DNA of 64,000 nt, from contig NC_057319.1 of assembly GCF_000687475.1 (NCBI RefSeq), forward strand, positions 2,904,001 to 2,968,000, in the 5' to 3' direction. The stretch comes from Ustilaginoidea virens (Eukaryota > Ascomycota > Sordariomycetes > Hypocreales > Clavicipitaceae). The first letter of the stretch is position 1; each line of letters begins with the position of its first letter. Under the pieces are notes generated by a model, which was not told the origin of the DNA, ran no database searches, and saw nothing but the letters and a program-made list of their open reading frames with translations. The position numbers and the translations under genes are program-made. Shown one piece after another: positions 1 to 11,900 of this stretch.

Positions 1-618
1 TGTGGTCTCGGACCAAGGGGCCTTTTTTTTTTCTTCTTCCTTTTTTTCCCCCCCTTCACAACAATGGGGGTTTGAGCTGTTTTGGGCATGCCCAGACCAT
101 TGTCCGTTATTGATGCGGTGCTTTTGATGGATCTCGCATTGCTGTTGACGTCGACTGCGGCACATGGCCTCTGCTGCATCCGTTTTTTTTTCTCTTTCCG
201 TGGGCTTTGCAAACCCAAGACTAACAGAACCGATCATGTGAGCGGCGAGATTGCCGGTACTGTGTCATTGTTGCTTGCTGATGCGGCTCAGCAAGCCAAC
301 TCCTCCACGTGCTGTGTCGAATCGAAACCCCCAAGTTCCGCGAGCCTAATCCATGCATATACTGTGTTCCGTCCTGCCAGGCTCGAGCTCCGACCACCCA
401 GCCAGTCCCTCCCAAATTAGAACCTAGCACTTGAGACTTGCGCTGCCGACGTTGCCCCCCGTGGTGTTTGAAATGGCGCAAAAAAGGGGAGGAGAAAGGA
501 TAAGAAGATTTTCTTCACTCGACACACCAGCCCATCCCCCGTTCGTATCGCCCCAGCAAACACTCCGACCGATCCGACAACTCCCTCCAAAAGAGCAGAT
601 CAACTCAAACAGGCCCCC
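1..618. other. Intergenic, 5' flank of the first secreted protein
   Basis: I see no convincing gene. There are several pyrimidine tracts (around 25-55 and 184-200). The last 150 bases are CT-rich and A-rich, as expected for the promoter and leader of the gene starting at 619. Short ORFs on both strands have no recognisable domain. Confidence 0.5.
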
Positions 619-930
619 ATGAACCCAATCCTGCTTCTCCTCGCCGCATCAGTCCCCGCCCGCAGCTGGCAGACCCCCCGCGGCAGCTGCACCGGCAAGG
701 GCCGCTGCTGCCGCTGCACAACCCTCAACCGCCCCGACAACGGGCAGACAAACTGCGTGGCCAACAAGATCGAGGCCGGCATCAAGGACGACAACGGCGG
801 CGGCCTCTTCTTCTGCGAGATAGGCGAGCCCCAGTCGTGGATCGCCCGGATGTGCGCCGGGGAGGTGTACGACGTGTGCAGCCCCACGAGTCACTTCTGG
901 GACCGCGGATACGACTGCTGGGATTGCTAG
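619..930 (+). CDS. Small secreted cysteine-rich protein
   Basis: A single exon encodes 103 residues. The first 16 residues form a short hydrophobic signal peptide (MNPILLLLAASVPARS). The mature part holds 10 cysteines, including a CxxxxxCCxC cluster near the N-terminus and a C-terminal CWDC, which suggests up to five disulfides. Size, signal and cysteine density are those of fungal apoplastic effectors or antimicrobial-type proteins, but I do not recognise a named family. It is followed after about 410 bases by the convergent NAA25 gene. The start is the only ATG that gives a signal peptide. Function is unknown; secretion is inferred from sequence alone. Confidence 0.7.
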   Translation: MNPILLLLAASVPARSWQTPRGSCTGKGRCCRCTTLNRPDNGQTNCVANKIEAGIKDDNGGGLFFCEIGEPQSWIARMCAGEVYDVCSPTSHFWDRGYDCWDC

Positions 931-1341
931 GGGCTGCAGCGGCGTCAAGGATTTGTCCAGGGCGGGCGGGTCGCCTGGTTTAATGTCGATGGGGATTCGA
1001 TGACGTTGTCGTCTTTTTTTTTGTTTTCCTGTTCAGCTTCCGTGTTGGTCTTGGCGGATGCTGAGGCTCCTGTGTTGTTCCGGCCGAAGACGAAGCACCA
1101 CTAGTCTAGGTGCGTAGAGAAGTTGCATCAGGTGCAAGATCATGGACAAGGGGGGAGAGAAACGTCTTGCCGGCAGTGCACCCACTCAAGCTCGTCAGGA
1201 GACTTCATCCCGTATCTAGGGTAAACTCAGCATGACGAGGGAGGGGGTTTCCGGGTCCGAAACAATGCTTAATCAAATAGCTCACCTTGATAGAATCCAA
1301 GACACGAGTGGAAAACAAACTCCAAGCCCAAAGTCAATTGT
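931..1341. other. Convergent intergenic region
   Basis: 3' flanks of the secreted-protein gene (plus strand) and NAA25 (minus strand). Contains a T-run near 1014-1023. No gene seen. Confidence 0.5.
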
Positions 1342-4300
1342 CTACCGCTCCCACTTCACCTGGCCCCATCCCGCGATATTCTGCCTCCAGCTCTCTACCA
1401 GTTCCTTGACCGTCCCATCCTCAATCAAGCCGCTCAGTTCCTGGCCGTCACCCTCAAACACCCACGCTCGCAAATCTAAGCCGAATTGACTCCCCGCATC
1501 AACGACGCTCTTCAGTCTTGCGATAAACGCCTTCCCTTGCTGTAAAGCAGCTTCGGCGGCGCCTTGCAGGCTCTTGATCTGTGTGATGACCTCCTTGGGG
1601 AGGTTGCTGCTTCCCGAGCGGTCGCGCTCCCTTTCTCGCTCGTTAAAGGACAGTATCCAAGTAGCGGCAAGGCTGGATGCCATGGCTGTATCACGGAGCA
1701 TGGTGACGTTGTGAAAGGATCGCAAGCCGGAGACACTCTGCTGAATGGTGCCGTCCAACACAGGCAGGTCGCCGAGTTGGCTGGTCATGGAAGCCTTTAC
1801 GGCCTCGACAACTTGACCCAAAACCGACGGTGTTGGCGACGATCGGTTGATGCCGAGTGATAATGGAATCAGGGTAGCCAGTAGATGAACAGCTTCGTAG
1901 TAGAGAATCTCGCTTGCCGTGCACTGCCTCGGTGCGTCGCGCAGGAACTTTGCCATGGAATTGCTTATCCGGCCCATCATTTCCGTGACAAAAGTGTAAT
2001 CGATGCCCATGACGGCAGCAGTAGCTTTATACACCGTAGGCGGTCTATACGACAGAATATCTTGGAACGCTTCGGCAAGCAGGGACAGGTGAGACCGAGT
2101 ATTCTGGCATCAAGTCAACACCATGTTCTGCGTTCAAGAAAAAAGAATCAAGAAGAAAAAAAAAAAACAATCCAGCACGTACCGTAAGCCCCGGTCCGAG
2201 ACGGAGTCTTTCATGCAAGGGCTGCGATTGGCTGCAATCCCACATCGGAAATGAACCGTAGTCGACGACGTTTCGGAGCACCAAGTCATCAGATATCTCG
2301 TCTTTGCACGCATTAGCACGGCGCACACACAAAGGTAATGGAACGAGGTGACGTGGGCTTACAGTATCGGGCGTCGTTTAGAAATTCGCCAGACGGTTCG
2401 CCGAGCAGCCTGTCGGCCCTTGCTTCTTCCACAAGACTCATGACCCTGGTGCATCCGGACCTCAGGTTTTGGATGAACTCGGACATGTCGATGATGCTCG
2501 CGTAACTCCCTGCTTCGAAAGCATCAATCAAGCGTCGTGGCATCTTTAATCGGAGATTGCTGGCGTAATGTGATCGTAGGGTTTCCACCAACTCCCAGCC
2601 CCAGTTGTCCGACGAGTCCAGAATGACGGGCGATATTGTCGACAGCCGGTCGTAAAAGATTGGCGCAAGTGAGTCCACAATGGCTCGCTTGACGGACAGC
2701 TCGTGCCAGATTTCGCGGCATCTGTGGGCGGATCCGACGAGAAGGTGGAGTTGGACCAGGAGGAGGCATGTTTGGCCATGTTTAGGAGTGAGAAAGACCT
2801 GGTGTTCGAGCATGAGAAGCGCTCGCAAGAGGTGCTGCGACTTGGCCGGAGTGGCGGCGGCATATCCGGGCCGGCCGGGGAAAGCTGACTTGGCGCTGCA
2901 GAGAGCAACTATCATGGCCAGCTCGGGTAGTATCTCGTTCTGTATTGCTCCGTTATCGGCAAACTCCTTGCCCGCGGAAACGTAAGTTTTGAGAGCGGCA
3001 GACGACGTGGTTGCTAGGCACGCTATGCATGATTCCGCCTCAAATTTGGCGCCGCAGGTGAGACACCGCGAGGCTGCATCTTTTCCCGCCACCGGCGTCC
3101 GTGCCGTGGAACACGTGGTCAGGAACAACTGCAGTTTCAGAGAGAGCACCTTGATCCTAGCCGACCCTAGAGGGCTTTCGGCTTCTTCCGCCAAGTTCGC
3201 CGTATATACGTACGCAACGTGCTTCAATCCCTCGGCGTCCAAAAGCTCCAGGAACTCCTTGACGTCCTCGAAGCAGGCAGCGCTCAACTTGTGGTAATCA
3301 ACATAATGAAGCAGTTCTTGTAGCCGCAGCGATGCTGGCCGGCCATCAATCACGTCATCTTCATCGTTGGTTACAAGCAGAAAGGCCGCGGCGACTCTGG
3401 CGAGATGTATATTTCTCTTGTAGATGGGCTTCAAGCTCTTCGCCGCGGCAAGCTTGAGCAACAAACGCTGCAGTTTTGAGACGATGCTGGCCAAGTCCGG
3501 TCAGTTGACTCACCCATTGGCTCGCAGGTTTCAGGGTCCAAGAAAAGTAAAGACATACTCTGGGTTGCAGCTCTTTAGTTGAGCAGCAGCCTCAATGTAC
3601 TGCTTCCAAACCGACCAGTCGCAAGCTCGTAGAGATGGTTCATCGGCATCATTGTTATCAGAGAGGCAGTCATGGCACAGGTTGCACAACTGCTCCCAGC
3701 TATGCTGTTTCCTGTATCTCTGTGAAACCCGTAGGAAGAGCTCCCTTCTACCGAGGCGCAGCTGCACTGCCGGCGAGAAAACAGGGCTGGCAACTAGTTT
3801 CTCCAAGTCTTCGGGACTGCCATGAGTTTCAACGACTTTGTAGAGCAGGAGGATCTCCTCTTCAGTTTTGACTCCTCGAGCCGGCGCGCCGCCTTCGGGA
3901 TTTGACACATGGGCCTGCTCAGTAAGCTGGGCAGCGCGTTCGACTTGCTTCAGCGCCAGCATTCCGTATAGCTTCTTCTTCTCGGGCGGACATTGACTGC
4001 TTTCCTGGATGGACCACAATCAGCATAACCCTTGGCCGAGAGAGCATATTATCCCCGCGTACCGCCAACATGTGAGTTATTATAATGCTCCAGAACAAAA
4101 AGTCTCTATCCTGAGAAAAGGACCTGTCAACTATGGCGGCAATCTATCAGCCTCATGGTCAGCGAAAGCACCGCGAGAAAAAAAAAAAAAGTTGGAACAG
4201 CCCGTACCTGCTGCGCGCTCACCAAGTCCCAATGGAGCAAGCACGACTGCAAACATCTAGTGGCGGCGATTTTGTCCTTGGGCGAAGCCTTGACTGCCCT

Positions 4301-4687
4301 CACTCTCAGGGGGCCCAGGGTCCGAGAGAATGCGTCTTCGGGCATCAAGTCTACCGACGCCCATTCCAGCAAGTCTATGGCGTCGACGCCCTTGACGACA
4401 GTGCCATCCTCGACAAACTTGTTCACGGCGGCCACGGCGGAAAACTTGGCATTGGGGTCGTCGAGCTGGCTCTCGGCGCATACCCTCACGATCTAGTCAT
4501 CCAAAAATCAAGTTAGCTTGGCCCTCATCGACGTACCCATTCACGCTCTCACTTCGAAGTACTGATCGTTGAGAGTCCTGGCCCGCTGCTGGGCAAGTCG
4601 CACGACCACCGCCCAATTGCCATCTTGAAATGCGGATTGCAGCTGCAGGTCGACCCCGTTTCTAAGACGGGGGCGTTGTCGAGACAT
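1342..4687 (-). CDS. mdm20: NatB N-terminal acetyltransferase auxiliary subunit (Naa25/Mdm20 family)
   Basis: Seven exons on the minus strand: 4687-4553, 4492-4208, 4143-4063, 4004-3559, 3486-2363, 2301-2183, 2103-1342. They sum to 2952 nt, giving 983 residues. The N-terminus (MSRQRPRLRNGVDLQLQSAF) and the stretches CAESQLDDP, IDLLEWAS, KKLYGMLALKQVERAAQLTEQ and HLARVAAAFLL are characteristic of the fungal NatB non-catalytic subunit, an alpha-helical TPR-like scaffold. Naa25 anchors the catalytic subunit Naa20 to the ribosome for co-translational acetylation of Met-Asp/Glu/Asn/Gln N-termini. A zinc-like CLTCGAKFEAESCIAC segment lies in exon 5. Introns are 58-79 nt with good branch sites. Cox23 and Cdc43 follow upstream on the same strand. 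Confidence 0.9.
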
Positions 4688-5102
4688 TACATGTGGGGAG
4701 AGTTGGGCCTGGGCATGCGTGAGAAGCTGTCTTGCCGACTTTTGGTGTTTGGAAAAAAAAAAAAAAACATTGAACCGTTTGGCGGGGCGGACCATCAGCT
4801 GAATTGGAGGGGCAGCGAACAGTAAGCATTGCGCGGCGCACTGTTACAATATGCCGAGCTATGCAGACATTGACCTCGCTTTTATAGAATACACAGCACT
4901 ATGCATTATACAAGACATGAATCTTGCTCTGCTAGAATATAGAAATGGAAGCTTTCTGTCAAGGCTGGCACTGGCTGTTTATCTTGGTCTGGCCAGTTCT
5001 TGCGGACATTGCAAGACATCGTCTGCCCGGCCGTTGTCAACCAAAAAAGCCACCCTTCTCCTTCCGTCTCCTCTCGACCTAGGGAGAAATCAGTCAGATC
5101 AG
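4688..5102. other. Promoter region of NAA25 / 3' flank of Cox23
   Basis: About 415 bases without a gene. Contains an A14-type run around 4751-4765 and moderately AT-rich sequence at 4860-4960. Probable promoter and 5' UTR of the minus-strand NAA25 gene. Confidence 0.4.
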
Positions 5103-5106
5103 CCAG

Positions 5107-5509
5107 TCAGTCATCGGTCTCCCGAGGTCGACCTGTAGTCCTTGCCCCCAGAGCAGCTTTCAGACATCTACTCACCCAAGCCGCTTTGCACTCGCGATAC
5201 GCCCTGCTCGCCGTCAGCACCACACCGGCTGGATAAATCTCTCGTCCAAGCCGCACGTACTGGAAGTATTCGCCGCACATGGCCTTGTCCCCCCCGTTGC
5301 GATACAAGCACTTGTAGCTCCGTTGCGCGGCTTCTTGGCACGGATCGTAAAACTCGCTCTTCGATTTGCTGCCGAGGTCGGTCAGCACCCGGACAAGGTC
5401 TGTTTTTTTTTTCGCAGTGGAGCCGCTTCTTGGGTTACCTTTCAAACTTTTGTTTGGTCTTTTGATCCCATGGATCTTTTTCGGACTCTTGTTGCGCCAG
5501 GGTAGGCAT
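5107..5509 (-). CDS. cox23: Mitochondrial CX9C protein Cox23 (cytochrome c oxidase assembly)
   Basis: Exons 5509-5439, 5368-5261 and 5203-5107 give 91 residues. The N-terminus is MPTLAQQESEKDPWDQKTKQ. The core is a twin CX9C (CHCH) motif: DPC-x9-C and MC-x9-C, reading through the splice junction as EYFQAYREC. Such proteins are imported into the mitochondrial intermembrane space by Mia40 and help copper delivery and complex IV assembly. The first intron (5369-5438) contains an A-run. The C-terminus is ambiguous: a perfect GTGAGT donor at 5175 and a CAG acceptor at 5133 would remove 43 nt and give a 78-residue protein ending at 5103. The gene lies 221 bases downstream of Cdc43 on the same strand. 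The family call is firm, the exact C-terminus is not. Confidence 0.85.
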
Positions 5510-5729
5510 GACGAGCTGGCTGGACTGTGGGTGGAATTCGCCAAGTCGTTGCGCCCTTCGGGTGCCTCGACGAAATGAGGTCGTTCGTGGGCCCGGAACA
5601 ACGTCGGTGCACACATAGCGACCAACTGAAATGCCATCGGGCGCTGAGCCCGCACTGTGCTGCAAGCTCCATTACTCCAGAGTGAGTCACTTACAGAGAT
5701 GCCAGGCAATTCCGCCCCCAAATCCTCTC

Positions 5730-7241
5730 TCAACTTTGGCTTTCCCAGAAGCCGTCGCTGCCAAAGTCTTCTCTCTCCCTGCATGCATCCAGAAGTCCGT
5801 CCCTGGCCAGCTGAACCTTCCTCACGGTTTCTTTGCTGCAGCACAACGCCACATCCAACTGCTTCAAGTCGTCGTCTACCATGACTGCCAGCGCCGCCAG
5901 ACCCAGGTATGAGTGGTAGAGATCCGGATGCCCGCCCGCGCACTTGGAGAAGCCGCCGAACTTCTGCTGCGTCATTTCGAGGAGATATCTGCGCGAGGCC
6001 GGGATGTTGACTGCGTGACACGAGTCAACCATCTACCCCAGCCAGTTTGTCAGTGGCAAGCTCTCGCAAGCTCTGGCATGGCATAAAGGAAGGACGTCAG
6101 CGTACCGCGAGTGTTGCTGCAACCCACCAGCTATAGCAAGTGTCCGCCTTCTTGTTCCATCGCCCGTTCCATCCCACGTGGGTGCATCCTTGTCCTGCAC
6201 CCAGGTCCCCTAGCTTGGTCTCTATAAAATTTTCACCGTCCCCGTCCAAATCCCGGCTCTCTTGTTCGGCGAGATAGTTGAACTGCCTGTGGACGAGAAA
6301 CTGGACTAGGCCCTTCTTGTCTGCCAGAGTCTGGCTGATGAACGAGCTTTTGTGCGGAGCGTCCCAAGACGGCGGTCGATCCAGCATGTATAGAGCTCCG
6401 ATCGCGCAATACGCATACCCAGCTAGTCGCCTCCGCCAAAGAAGAGACTCGTTATTGCTTGGTTCCCACGCTTTGACAGAGAGATATCCTACATGACATA
6501 CCGTGAGATTCGTGCTCCGATGCCTCAGCCACCCCACCGTCGTACGTCTAGGGCCCCCCTTCGGGGTCAGCAAATTCCCTCCCCCCTTCTTTCCGGTCCG
6601 AGCTAAACGGGGCCGCGCAGTGGTCATTGGAAAGCTCTCACCTGCGTATGACGTATGTGATGGACCATTCTGCCGACATCAATGTCGTCCTCGTGCCCGG
6701 CCGGGTCCTGGTCCTTGTCCAAGCCCCCCCGCAGCATCCACCTGATGCAGCTCGCAAGATAGCTGTGGCGCATGTCCCTCCCGCCTACGGCCTCTCCCTC
6801 CCAGAGGACCTGACCGAAGCTGCCATCCTGTCTCTGGAGTCTCCTCAGCCATCTCAGAAGCTTTCTTCGTCTCACGCGGGCAAACGCGGCTCTGGCCTCG
6901 GCGTCGCTGTCCGCAGCAATTGCCAGGAGAAGCAGGGCGAAAAAGGTAGCGGCCAGATTCGCCGAGCCCTTGAAGGCATCCTGGCCTGGTAGCATGTGCG
7001 TAGGGCTGCCACAGAAGCCTCCGTCAGGATGTTGCAGACTGAGAACCCACGACTGGATAGAGGTGCGATCCTCGGCAGACAGGGGCGAGGAAAGAAGCTC
7101 CAAGGCTGAGACAATAAAGGAGGCGAATGTGAGTCGGGTAGAGTCGTTGGGTGTGTACAGGCTGGGAAGATGCGAGTTGAAGCAGCGTTGCCAGTACCTG
7201 ATGTGTTGAGCAACGTCTAGGGATTTTGTGGAAGCGGCCAT
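5730..7241 (-). CDS. cdc43: Protein geranylgeranyltransferase type I beta subunit
   Basis: Exons 7241-6642, 6547-6502, 6422-6106 and 6032-5730 sum to 1266 nt (421 residues). The protein is an alpha/alpha-barrel prenyltransferase beta subunit: QHPDGGFCGSP, RHSYLASCIRWML, TYDGG, AGYAYCAIGAL, DTCYSWW and PDLYHSYLGLAAL. The Asp and Cys of DTCYSWW and the His of DLYH match the zinc ligands of the family. With the alpha subunit Ram2 it attaches geranylgeranyl to CaaL proteins such as Rho1 and Cdc42. A 46-nt exon (6502-6547) encodes the conserved TYDGGVAEASEHESH and is easily missed, because a continuous ORF runs through it in another frame. It is divergent from ILM1 across about 495 bases. Confidence 0.93.
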
Positions 7242-7736
7242 GGTGAGTGAGCGAGGGGTGCAGTGCTTTTGCAGTTCACCACCCCGGTGGTGGTGGGGGG
7301 GGGTTGGGGGATGGTTCTTTCGATAGCGATGGGCCAGGAATGAATGAGTTCTTGGCCGAGACTTGAAACTTTGCCGTCGACTGGACGGTACAACTTGACG
7401 TGAGTGAGGTGCAATGGTGCATAAACTTGCCCACCAGAGCCGCCCAACGCCGGGTTGTCGGTTGACGGCGCCACAGCCGCCAGGCGTCCAGTCGCTTCCT
7501 CTCCCTGTTCACCAGCCACATCATCTGTCAAGCTTCAAAGTTCACTCCAGGTTCCTGGTTCCAACCCACTTCAGCCCATCAATGGAACCAAGCCGCCTCG
7601 CGTGCCGCGCAAGAACCGTCGTCTTTCCCGTCGCGAGCGCCAGCGGCTCCTGGTCTGCCTCTTGACTGCGGCCCCCCTGGGACGACGGCCTTCTCCTAAA
7701 ATCCTGCCGTTTGTGTCATCTCGAAAACCGGAAACC
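7242..7736. promoter_or_regulatory. Divergent promoter region between cdc43 and ilm1
   Basis: 495 bases separate the two start codons, so both promoters must lie here. A short GGTGGTGG/G8 tract lies at 7286-7305 and CT-rich sequence precedes the ILM1 start. No specific factor site is assigned. Confidence 0.45.
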
Positions 7737-8501
7737 ATGGCTCTCATAACCTCCCAGACCCTCATCGCATCGATATCTCTCTTCCACATCTCCTTGGGCT
7801 TCTTCTTCCTCACGAATCCGAGCACAGTTAGCGACCAGATTTTGGTGCAGGTCCTCGGCCAGAGCATGGGCATCGTGAGTTTGCCCGCCAGCCTTTTAGC
7901 GTCCGCCAGCTAACGGTTCCTGTTCCAGCCGCATGCCCGCGGCTTCGATGCGCAAAGCCATGCGCTGGGCTTCCTCGCCCTGGTTCTAGCCTTTCTTGGG
8001 TTCGGCGATCTTTTTAGCTTGGGAATGCCCGAAGAGTTGGCGTCTCTGTACTACTGGGGAACGCAAGGTGAATAAACTCCCCCCCCCCCCCCCCCCCCCC
8101 CCCCGCTCTTTCCCAACACCTCCTCTTGCGTGGTCCTCTGTGTTTCTTGTTTCTTTTCTACTCGGGGATTTCCTTTTCGAGAATCGAAAACCCGGCTAAC
8201 AAAGACAGCCCCCCTGCGAGCCTTGTTCTCCATCTTCCTAACCTTCTACATTTACACCTTTGGCCCATCATCCCCTCTCTTTGGCAGCAATAACCGCCGA
8301 GGATACAACCCCTCGTACTCGAAAGCCACCTGGGGTGGCGAGAGCCTCAAGAATCGCGTCCTCTTCACCTTTGTCTTTATTGAGATGATTGCCTGGTTCT
8401 GGGTGTGGGTCACGCTGCGGGAGGAGAGGCAGGGTGTTGTGGACAGGATGAGGAGGAAGAATGCAAGGGCAAGCGCATACCTGCATGAGCACGATGAGTG
8501 A
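7737..8501 (+). CDS. ilm1: ILM1 family membrane protein
   Basis: Exons 7737-7874, 7929-8067 and 8209-8501 sum to 570 nt (189 residues). Conserved blocks include MALITSQTLIASISLFHISL, ARGFDAQSHALGFLALVLAF, MPEELASLYYWGTQAPLRAL and KATWGGESLKNRVLFTFVFIEMI (split here only by description), with about four hydrophobic transmembrane segments and a basic C-terminal tail. The family is named for increased loss of mitochondrial DNA in yeast ilm1 mutants; the protein is an ER/endomembrane protein of poorly defined role. Intron 2 (8068-8208) contains an uninterrupted run of 26 C at 8079-8104. The gene is divergent from cdc43 and convergent with the Kin4-like kinase. Confidence 0.88.
8079..8104 (+). repeat. 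C26 homopolymer inside ILM1 intron 2
   Basis: Twenty-six consecutive C residues just 3' of the donor site of intron 2. Confidence 0.9.
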
Positions 8502-8956
8502 TTTACATCGCCATGAGCTTTGCGCCGGGGACATTGGTTTTCGTAGCGTGGGCAGAGTCGTTTCGGAACCAGGATAGAAAAGGGACAATCTTGCTCAAGT
8601 ATTGATGCTAGTCATTTAGACTGGTCTTATCCATCAAGTAATGTATGCTTCGTAAGAAATCAAGACGAAAATCTATTATCCGTACAGGGGTATATTCTCC
8701 AGCCCACATCTATAGTTTCCAGCATGGAATTTTTCATCATACAAATGACATGATAAACCGAGAAAAGCGGAGGGAAAAAGAGAAAAAAAAAACAAGGAAT
8801 GACGCGTGCCTTTTTACACGTCAGCGGCGACGGAAACGCTTTGATAACTCTGCGCAAATGTACGGTCCGGAATCAGACTGCTCATGTAGCATGGATAAAT
8901 ATAACCCCCTTCACATTCCTATGCAGTCGTCGCAGGTCGACAGCCGTTGAACCGGT
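8502..8956. other. Convergent intergenic region ILM1/kinase
   Basis: 455 bases. Moderately AT-rich with A-rich stretches around 8760-8800; consistent with two 3' UTRs. No gene seen. Confidence 0.45.
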
Positions 8957-11900
8957 TCATGCCTGGGCTTGGGCTTCGGCATTCGCGGCATCTGTGGCAA
9001 GTGCAGAATTGCTCTTCACTCCCAAGGTGGTTCCTGGTTCATCCTCAAGGATCTGCTCCTCGATGACTTCGCCAGGTCCCCCGACTATCGGTTGGAACGA
9101 TTCGACTTCCTCAAACTCGGCTTCGCCTTCTACTTCTTCCGCAGCCACGGGCAGTTCTTCGTCCTCTTCTTGGATGCCCGTGATTTCGCCGGATCGTCGG
9201 CCCAAAGCTGATCCACTTCCGCTCCTGGAGTGAGAGCCCGAGCTAACATTGCGGCTGTTGTGGTGGCCAAAACTGGCCAGGTTGAGGGATGGTCCTTTGA
9301 AGATGTTCCGTTTCCGCTTCGCGAAGAGAACACCCGAGGAAAAGGGGTTGGGCGACCCGGGGGGCCGCGAACCGCCGTGTGGCATACCTTCGTCGTACAT
9401 TCGGAGCGGCGGCGGCGGCGGACCAGGAGACCCTCGAACAAGGCGGATGTTGGACGGGAACGACCCAGCCGTCGTCGGTGTGGCCGGAAGAACCTTGACG
9501 GAGTGGTGGGGCGACTGTCCACGCCCGAGCGGAGTTTTGGACGCAGCGACAGAGCCTGCCGAGCTGGTGGACGAAGCTTTGGAATGCGAGTGGCGGTGAT
9601 GGTGCATTGAACGTATGGATGACACCGACGACGACGTCGACTTTCTGCCCCGCAGCCCAGCGGACGATCGTCTCATAGAAGACCGTGGGGTGATGGGGGC
9701 CGGGGACGAGGACTGTCGCTTGTAAGACGACGACGACGACGTCACCACCCTTGGACGCAGCGGGTGTGAGCTGGACGGCGCCCGCAGGGACGAGGACGCC
9801 GACGGGGTCCTGCCAGGAACGGCGACGGGTTGGGTGGTGCTCTGCCCCTTGGCTCGGCCGTTGGCGACGACTCCCTTTGGCAGAGAGATCGAGTTCTGAC
9901 CGCTGCTCGCGGCACTCGTGGTCGGGTATATGCTGGTCTGCGGTCGAGGGCTGGCGTCCTTGCCGCCGCCGTGGTTGGCTTCCTTGAGGCGCAGATTGGG
10001 CGTGCTTCGACTGGTGCGTCTCTCGTGTCCCTTCCTTCGCTTGGTCGTATTCTCCAGAAACCAGTGGGACAGGGTTTTCCAATGAGCAATGATGGTCTCG
10101 CTCGGCTTCTTCCTGGACTTTTCCTGTCCGTTTTGCGGCTTGCGTGCGCCGTTGCCGAGTCCGAGGTTCTCCGAAGTCGTCACTAGATGTAGCGTAGACC
10201 CGCGAGACCGGGCGCTGCGGATGACGCCTTCTTTGGGAGGGGGGATAGGCCGACGATGCCGTGATGTCGAGACAGATCGGATGGAGTCCTTGTCGATGGG
10301 GGTCGGGGGGATATCGTCGCGGGAACGGCCCGACTCTGGCAGCAGCGGCAGGTCCGTGACCGTAAAGTCGCTGTAATAGTGTGCGCTTCTTCGTTCTGAG
10401 CGCCCTCTCCTGGAGCCGTGATCGCCCTGTCTGATGAGCTGGCTCGGCGGACCGCCGCCGCCGCCGCCGCCGCCGCCGTCTTGGCCCGCGTCCTGGAGGA
10501 GCGCAGGGGGCTTGCGGTCCAGCCGACTGGAAGCAGTGGACAATCTGCGCAGACTCCTTTCCAGCTCCTTTTCCTGCTGCTTGCGCTCCCTCCTCTGCAT
10601 CTTGCGCTCCTCCTTTTCCAGGAGCAGCGTCCACCAGCCGGACAATGCGTCGCACTTGTGCGCCAGCACGCTTTCAATGACGGCGTCCATGTCCACTCCC
10701 GCGCTCCTCATCCTGTGCAGACAGTCCTTCTCCAGTGCCGTAGCAAAGGGCGATTGCGCCTGGACCTGGAGAATGGCCTGCTGGGCCGGGGCGTGCTCGG
10801 CAAGGAACGCGTGCGCCAGAATGTCCGGGAGGGCGGGGCGTGGCAGGGGTCGCTTTGATAGCAAGGACTTGAGGAGCGAGAGCGCATCGGGCGTGAGGTG
10901 GTCGGGGTACCTTGGCTCTTGCGACAAGATCCTGGTGCGGGTGACATTGTCGTCGTCGTCGTCGAAAGGGAGCTCGCCGCAGAGCAGAGCGAAGAGGATG
11001 ATGCCCAAGCTCCAGACGTCGACCTTTTCGCCGGCATACTTTTCGCCCTTGAGCATTTCGGGGGCTGCGTAGCAGATGGTGCCGCAGAACGTTTGCAGAT
11101 AGTTTGTTCGACCTTCATACTCCCTTGTAAAGCCAAAGTCGACGAGCTTGACATTTTCGTTTTTATCCAGCAAGATGTTTTCCAGCTTGAGGTCGCGGTG
11201 GACGCATGATTGCAAGTGCACATAGGACACCGCACCGACGAGCTGGGTGAATATTTTCTGGACCTTGGCAACGGGAAGAGGTCCGTGCTGAAGGAGGTGG
11301 TTGTAAAGCTCATCGCCTATGGAGAGGAAGAAGCAACAGGCCCCATTAGCTTGATGATATCCCTTGCCATCACAATTGCTCTTGTTGGTGTGCGCGAAGA
11401 GGGCGCAACGTACCGGGGCAGTACTCCAGAACCAGCCAAACAAGGTTCTCCGTTGTGATTACCTCGTACAACCGGGCGATGTGTGGATGGACGAATTGTC
11501 GGTGGTGATGAATCTCACGAGCGAGGTTGGCATCATCTTTGTGCGCAGACTTCAAAACAACCTGTTTTATCGTTTTCCCCCACAGAACAAGACACCAGGG
11601 TTAGATTAGGTTTGCGATGCCAAAGCATTCCCCAAGCAGTTCAACAGTCCGCATCCCTGAGCTGTTGGGGTTCAGTTGGCGTCGCGGAGAGGTCTTCGTA
11701 CCTTGGAGCCCCTGATGAGCTTGTGGGTTGCAAGATATACTTTCCCAAACGACCCCTTGCCTATTAACCGACCAAGAGTATAATTGCCGACCGACTTGAG
11801 ATCGGCACTCGAGAATTCGCTGATCGACCGAGGTTAGAAGTAGAGCACGGGTGATTGACAGTCGGGGGGAAGGGGTTTCCTGGGGCAGGCCGAAGCAGCC

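Noticed and set aside
5107..6021. 304-codon minus-strand ORF as a single gene
   Set aside because: It combines an off-frame part of cdc43 with the Cox23 CX9C exon; the spliced Cox23 and Cdc43 models explain the conserved residues better.
9243..10655. Long (470-codon) minus-strand ORF overlapping the Kin4-like kinase
   Set aside because: It is a shifted frame of the same exon; the kinase frame carries the conserved domain, this one is low-complexity Arg/Pro.
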